Assembly (NCBI GenBank): GCA_005503215.1
Contig: SCNS01000004.1
Location: 124,001-188,000 of the forward strand
Length of the DNA stretch: 64,000 bases
Source: Sphingomonadaceae bacterium 3R27C6
Lineage (GTDB): Bacteria > Pseudomonadota > Alphaproteobacteria > Sphingomonadales > Sphingomonadaceae
Direction: 5' to 3'
The position numbers and the translations under genes were made by a program. Positions 63,575 to 64,000 of this stretch are shown here, in pieces (the first letter of the stretch is position 1; each line of letters begins with the position of its first letter). Under the pieces are notes generated by a model. The model was not told where the DNA came from and searched no databases. It was given only the letters and a program-made list of their open reading frames with translations.

Positions 63575-64000
63575 TTACTGGTTGTTCTGCCGCCCGAGGA
63601 AACGCGGAATATCAACGCCGTCCTCCTTGCCGCCGTCTTCGCTTTCTGGTGTCGAAGCCCCGCGCGACAGGCGCGACATGCGCTCGAACAAGGTTCCGCC
63701 ACCGGTGGACCGTGCGGGCGCTTCGTCCGCCGGCGTCGGATCCGCGGCAGGCGCCGAGCGATATTCGGCCGGGGCTTCGGGCGCGTCGAGCACGAGCTCG
63801 TCGGCGGTATCGTCATAGCTCGCGGCGACCTGCGACAATTCCATCGGTTCCTCTTCGGCCGCGGCAGCCGGAGCATCGCGCTCGGCGGCATCGCCCAGAG
63901 AGAAGCCGGGGGCCGGATCCTTGTCTTCCACCGACGCGGTTTCGGCAAGGGCTTCTTCGCGAACCGCCGGTTCGACAGTCTCTTCGACCACCGGAGCGGG
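63575..64000 (-). CDS. ftsZ: Cell division protein FtsZ, C-terminal part (5' partial)
   Basis: The visible ~140 residues are an acidic, Ala/Glu/Pro-rich intrinsically disordered linker followed by the conserved C-terminal peptide DIPRFLGRQNNQ. That tail is the membrane-anchor (FtsA/ZipA-type) binding site of FtsZ. The GTPase domain lies beyond the right edge. Long acidic linkers are typical of alphaproteobacterial FtsZ. The assignment rests on the tail motif and composition. Confidence 0.85.
   Translation of the reverse strand, partial: PAPVVEETVEPAVREEALAETASVEDKDPAPGFSLGDAAERDAPAAAAEEEPMELSQVAASYDDTADELVLDAPEAPAEYRSAPAADPTPADEAPARSTGGGTLFERMSRLSRGASTPESEDGGKEDGVDIPRFLGRQNNQ

Overview
The window is a high-GC, gene-dense chromosomal segment of an alphaproteobacterium, most probably a sphingomonad (Sphingopyxis/Sphingomonas-like). 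This rests on the lptD-surA-pdxA-rsmA block, the gcvPA/gcvPB split glycine decarboxylase, the large TonB-dependent receptor in a polysaccharide locus, the dispersed GTCATTGCGAG-type repeats and the FtsZ tail. The genus call is inference; there is no rRNA or marker comparison. No insertion sequence, phage, integron or CRISPR array was seen.

Layout. 1-12956 is housekeeping: the 3' part of a purN-YjbR fusion, a VOC protein, ndk, holC, pepA, the envelope and cofactor operon lptD-surA-pdxA-rsmA, a TPR protein, rsmB and guaB. 13139-32894 is a carbohydrate utilisation locus. It has an inner-membrane sugar MFS carrier, a complete sugar ABC importer, a LacI-family regulator, GH1 and GH3 beta-glucosidases, a GH144-type (PF10091) lipoprotein glucanase, a TonB-dependent receptor, an esterase, an EEP-family hydrolase, a sulfatase and an exporter-like MFS protein. 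Three near-identical palindromes (core TGTAACCGGTT) lie before the MFS gene, before lacI and between the divergent receptor and GH3 genes, which ties the locus into one likely regulon. The enzyme set fits beta-glucan, possibly beta-1,2-glucan, breakdown.

33052-37348 is a cobalamin-riboswitch operon: cobO, a BtuFCD-like importer and a PhyH-type dioxygenase. 37370-47831 is an N-acetylglucosamine/chitobiose locus: GH20 hexosaminidase, a HutC-type GntR regulator, an SIS-type deaminase, nagA, a fused IIA-HPr-EI PTS protein and the IIC-IIB permease. ATTGGT boxes around the regulator gene are candidate operators.

47859-48870 holds an isolated nuoA, a Gdx/SugE-type SMR exporter and tRNA-Trp. Both protein genes are preceded by the same two-hairpin leader, which resembles a guanidine-II (mini-ykkC) riboswitch. 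48963-52680 holds a DMT transporter, a GST, a GFA-family protein and an acyl-CoA ligase. 52782-59755 is a long minus-strand unit led by a tandem glycine riboswitch: gcvT, gcvH, a glycosyltransferase-like gene, gcvPA, gcvPB, then two small membrane proteins and a DUF938 methyltransferase. 59825-64000 carries an NAD(P)-binding protein, a dGTPase-like gene, a TPR/SPOR protein and the 3' end of ftsZ.
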